NCBI GenBank assembly: GCA_945901965.1
Contig: CAMDMN010000014.1
Coordinates: forward strand, 1 to 18,346
DNA: 18,346 nucleotides
Reading direction: 5' to 3'
Source: Legionella genomosp. 1
GTDB taxonomy: Bacteria > Pseudomonadota > Gammaproteobacteria > Legionellales > Legionellaceae
A model generated the notes under the pieces. The model saw only the letters and a program-made list of their open reading frames with translations, did no database searches and was not told the DNA's origin. The position numbers and the translations under genes are program-made. Positions 15,188-18,346 of the stretch are shown here, in pieces (within the stretch, counting starts at the first letter, position 1; every line of letters begins with the position of its first letter).

Positions 15188-18100
15188 ATGAGTTCATTAC
15201 CAGGACGTATTTCTTATACATTTGACCTTCATGGTCCAATACAAAATATCGATACAGCCTGTTCATCATCATTGACTGCCATTCATAACGCTTGTGCGAG
15301 CTTACAAATGGGTGATTGTGATATGGCGATTGCTGGTGGCATTAACCTTTTATTACGGCCAGAGGGCTGTATTACCTTATCCAAAGCTAAGATGTTATCA
15401 CCAAAAAGTCGTTGTAAGACCTTTAGTGAAGATGCAGATGGTTATGCTCGTAGTGAAGGGTGTGGAATAATTATATTAAAACGATTGGAAGATGCTATCC
15501 ATGATAATGATAATGTTTTAGCTATTATAAAAGGGTCATCTATAAATAGTGATGGTAAAAGTACAGGTTTAACGGTTCCTAATGGCGAAGCCCAAGAGGC
15601 TGTTATTCACAGTGCATTGAAAAAAGCTGGCTTAACGCCCGCTGATATTGATTATATTGAGACCCATGGCACAGGAACTCCAATTGCTGATCCAATAGAA
15701 GTAAATACTTTGTCGAATATATTTAGTAAATATCATAGTGATGAAAAACCACTATACATAAGTTCTGTCAAAACAAACATCGGTCATTGTGAGTCTGCAT
15801 CAGGGATGGCTAGTATCATTAAAGCAGTTTTGAGTTTGCAAACTCAAAGAATATTTAAACATCTTAATTTTACAAAACTTAATACTGCCATTAAATTAAA
15901 AAATATGCGCATCCCATTAAATACTATTGATTGGTCTAAAGAAGAAGGCAGAAGATATGTTGGTGTGAATTCATTTGGATTCAGTGGTGCTAATGCGCAT
16001 GCAATTTTACAACAAGCACCTGTAAAAATAAATGAAGAACGTGAACTCCTGGATGAATCATTACTCATCCTTTCTGCCAAGAAAAGAGAATCATTGGAAT
16101 TATTACTGGCCAGTTATCAGCAATACTTGTCTATCACTGAAGAGCAATTTGCAGATATATGTTATACCGCAGCCACCTGCCGACATCATTTTTTATATCG
16201 GGTGGGAATTAAGGCTCGCACTGCTGCAGAGGCCGCATCAGCAATTGAAAGACATGACTATACCATTTATCAAATTAAAAAAGAAAAAGAAGAACTTCTT
16301 GTATTCTCAACAATTGAAGCGCTGCAAAGATCTTATCAAGAAGGAGCTATCATTTCTTGGTCAAAGTTTTATGACTCGCTAAATACAAAGTTTCATAAAG
16401 TTAAAATACCTCGCTATCAATTTACGGGCGAAGTCCATTGGTATGGAAACAAAGATAGACTACAAGATGCCCCAACTCCAACAGATTGGTATTTTGAGTC
16501 ACAATGGCCACAGCAACTTATTGCTAAAAATAATCGCAAATTTATAGGCAAAAGATGGCTTTTGATTGGTGGTAAAACATTAAAATCAAATTTTGTCTCA
16601 CATGGCCTCGAAATTAGATTAGAGGAAGATGATTATTCGTTGGATCAACTAGATGGTATAATTTTTGCTGAGAGTTTTGAAAGGGAAAAATTTAGTGATA
16701 AAGATGCTCATATCGAATTTCAAAAACATCTTATCAAAAAATTATTGAACCTTGTACAAACATTAAATCGACAGAAAATCACGCCACAACTAATTGTGCT
16801 GAGTTCGCAAAGTATTGCTGAAATTGCCAAAACCAATCTCAATGTTAGTAATAGTTGCTTATTAGGATTTTGTAAGTCTTTGGCTTTAGAGTGCCCCAAA
16901 TTTCAAACTATTCTTATTGATATTGATGGCCTTGACCAAGAACAAGATGTGAGGCAAGTGCTTGATGAAATTAATCATAACCATGGCCAATATTATGAAC
17001 CAGCTATCGCATATCGAAATGGAAAGCGGTTGGGAAATCGTTTAATAAAGGCCACTATTCCTAACAAAAAATTAACCATTCATACTCGTGCCCGATATCT
17101 TATCACTGGCGGATCAGGTGGATTAGGTTTGGTAACTGCACAAGCTTTATTGTCTGCAGGCGCTCGTGAATTGGTCTTAATTGCAAGAGACTTTGAAAAA
17201 CCATCCTTTAAAGAAACCCTTAAAAAAATTGAATCTATTTATCCTGGTCGCACCATTCGTACTTTTAGTTTGGATATCACGGATAAAGAAAGTTTACGTC
17301 ATTTGCTAATAGAACTAAACGAAGATAATTTACTCAAAGGAATTATTCATACCGCAGGAAGCACTAAAGTTGCACCTCTAGATGAACATCAAGAAACAGA
17401 TGTAGATAATATTTTTGCTGCAAAAGTCCAAGGTGGTTGGTATTTACATGAGCTTAGTCAACACTGTCAATTAGATTTTTTTGTAGTATATTCATCATTA
17501 GCCACCACCACGGGTTCTAATAATTTAATCGCATACTCCGCCTCTAATAGTTTTTTAGATGCTTTAATTGCCACACGCAATCGCTTAGGTTTGGTAGGAA
17601 CTTGCATTCAATGGAGCATGTGGGGCGAAACAGGGATGCCGGTAAATTACTTAGGACGACAAAATCACTCGTCTGCAGTTATTAGCAACAGCCAAGGACA
17701 GACCTTAATTAAAATAATTCTAAATGCCAATTTAAAACATATCATTGTAGTCCCACCTGAGCAATTAGAGTTAATGCTGGACTCTGTTCCTAAACCAATA
17801 CCTCTATTTCATCAATGCCTGGCGGCAGATCTAAAAGTTGATGGGCCTGTATTAGAAAAGACACTATCTTATTGGTTAAGAGATTATATTAAACTAAGAG
17901 ATGAAGAAAAATTAACCACCTGTAAAGAAATATTATTAGATCTTTGCCGAAAAATACAAGAACTCTCTAGCACTGATGAATTAGATGAAGATGAAGGTTT
18001 TTATGATCTTGGTTTTGATTCTTTAATGATAGTTGAATTAGCCTTTGCTTTGAAGGACATTTTAGAACCTACACTTAAAATAACTATTAATATTGCATTT

Positions 18101-18346
18101 GATTATCCCTCTATTAACAAGCTTTCTAATTTTATTTACGCTGAACTTAAGGCTAATTTAACAATTTCCTTGTCTGCCCCATCCCCAGATAAAAAAGAAG
18201 AACACTTATTAAAACCTGATGAAAATGATATTGCAATTATTGGTATGAGCTGTTCTTTTCCAAAGGCCTACGATATTGAATCTTTTGAGTTAATGCTTGA
18301 ACAAGGACTTAGTGGAATGGAGGATATTCCGCTTGATAGATGGGAT
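15188..18346 (+). CDS. Polyketide synthase, second part: rest of KS2, KR, ACP, start of KS3 (runs off window)
   Basis: This is the continuation of the PKS frame; sequence from 15116 belongs to it, and 15188 is the first in-frame ATG after the stop, with no convincing ribosome-binding site. KS2 retains Cys at 15260-15262 (DTACSSSL), His at 15665 (HGTGTP) and His at 15785 (NIGHCESASG). An AT-less linker follows (LLILSAKKRESLELL, then IPRYQFTGEVHWY near 16440). Next comes a ketoreductase: its structural half from about 16486, the NADPH loop GGSGGLG at 17108-17128 and the catalytic pattern YSS...YSASN with Tyr at 17534. An ACP with LGFDSL (Ser codon 18020-18022) follows, then the N-terminus of a third KS (AIIGMSCSFP) up to the edge. 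No AT, DH, ER or methyltransferase domain is present. If the TAA is real this half is probably not made as a working protein. Confidence 0.82.
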   Translation, partial: MSSLPGRISYTFDLHGPIQNIDTACSSSLTAIHNACASLQMGDCDMAIAGGINLLLRPEGCITLSKAKMLSPKSRCKTFSEDADGYARSEGCGIIILKRLEDAIHDNDNVLAIIKGSSINSDGKSTGLTVPNGEAQEAVIHSALKKAGLTPADIDYIETHGTGTPIADPIEVNTLSNIFSKYHSDEKPLYISSVKTNIGHCESASGMASIIKAVLSLQTQRIFKHLNFTKLNTAIKLKNMRIPLNTIDWSKEEGRRYVGVNSFGFSGANAHAILQQAPVKINEERELLDESLLILSAKKRESLELLLASYQQYLSITEEQFADICYTAATCRHHFLYRVGIKARTAAEAASAIERHDYTIYQIKKEKEELLVFSTIEALQRSYQEGAIISWSKFYDSLNTKFHKVKIPRYQFTGEVHWYGNKDRLQDAPTPTDWYFESQWPQQLIAKNNRKFIGKRWLLIGGKTLKSNFVSHGLEIRLEEDDYSLDQLDGIIFAESFEREKFSDKDAHIEFQKHLIKKLLNLVQTLNRQKITPQLIVLSSQSIAEIAKTNLNVSNSCLLGFCKSLALECPKFQTILIDIDGLDQEQDVRQVLDEINHNHGQYYEPAIAYRNGKRLGNRLIKATIPNKKLTIHTRARYLITGGSGGLGLVTAQALLSAGARELVLIARDFEKPSFKETLKKIESIYPGRTIRTFSLDITDKESLRHLLIELNEDNLLKGIIHTAGSTKVAPLDEHQETDVDNIFAAKVQGGWYLHELSQHCQLDFFVVYSSLATTTGSNNLIAYSASNSFLDALIATRNRLGLVGTCIQWSMWGETGMPVNYLGRQNHSSAVISNSQGQTLIKIILNANLKHIIVVPPEQLELMLDSVPKPIPLFHQCLAADLKVDGPVLEKTLSYWLRDYIKLRDEEKLTTCKEILLDLCRKIQELSSTDELDEDEGFYDLGFDSLMIVELAFALKDILEPTLKITINIAFDYPSINKLSNFIYAELKANLTISLSAPSPDKKEEHLLKPDENDIAIIGMSCSFPKAYDIESFELMLEQGLSGMEDIPLDRWD

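Noticed and set aside
16032..16382. 116-aa frame inside the PKS, plus strand
   Set aside because: It lies in the other frame of the KS2-KR linker, while the PKS frame is continuous and shows linker motifs there.

Overview
The window looks like a Legionella (Legionellales, Gammaproteobacteria) chromosome or a close relative. This is inferred from strong A+T richness, the yggS-proC-yggT block, a secreted DUF2845-like protein and multidomain secondary-metabolite genes. The species cannot be read from the sequence.

Layout. (a) 1-303: the 3' end of suhB, closed by a hairpin shared with the converging operon. (b) 351-5320, minus strand: a compact five-gene biosynthetic operon, read in the order SAM methyltransferase, FkbH-type HAD protein, acyl carrier protein (ACP), MaoC-like hot-dog enzyme, ACP-condensation didomain protein. 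The first four genes overlap end to start. (c) 5463-6824, minus strand: an amino-acid permease of the APC superfamily. (d) 6901-7162: a nested palindromic repeat array with two 101-bp units at a 120-bp period. (e) 7326-10267, plus strand: an unrecognised 280-aa protein followed by yggS, proC and yggT. (f) 10335-11244: a secreted cysteine-paired protein with an internal duplication, then a small basic protein. (g) 11267-11321: a REP-like hairpin between converging genes. (h) 11352-12764, minus strand: a PaaK-like adenylate-forming enzyme, divergent from (i) 12956-18346+, plus strand: a large polyketide synthase (PKS) that runs off the window.

The PKS reads KS1 - AT-less linker - KS2 - AT-less linker - KR - ACP - start of KS3. 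No acyltransferase (AT) domain is present, but AT-flanking linkers remain, which is the trans-AT pattern. KS1 has no carrier protein of its own. One in-frame TAA (15113-15115) interrupts KS2, and the frame stays open for 1077 further codons to the window edge with all catalytic motifs in register. Alignment to KS1 suggests the stop replaced a GAA codon. This is either a fresh pseudogene, a split gene or a sequence error.

How the genes may work together (inference): the FkbH protein would load a glycerate-derived unit on the 81-aa ACP. The MaoC, methyltransferase and condensation proteins would modify it and transfer it to an acceptor. The PaaK-like enzyme could activate a starter acid for the PKS. 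The two biosynthetic blocks flank ordinary chromosomal genes, so they could be one cluster split by the core block or two independent acquisitions.
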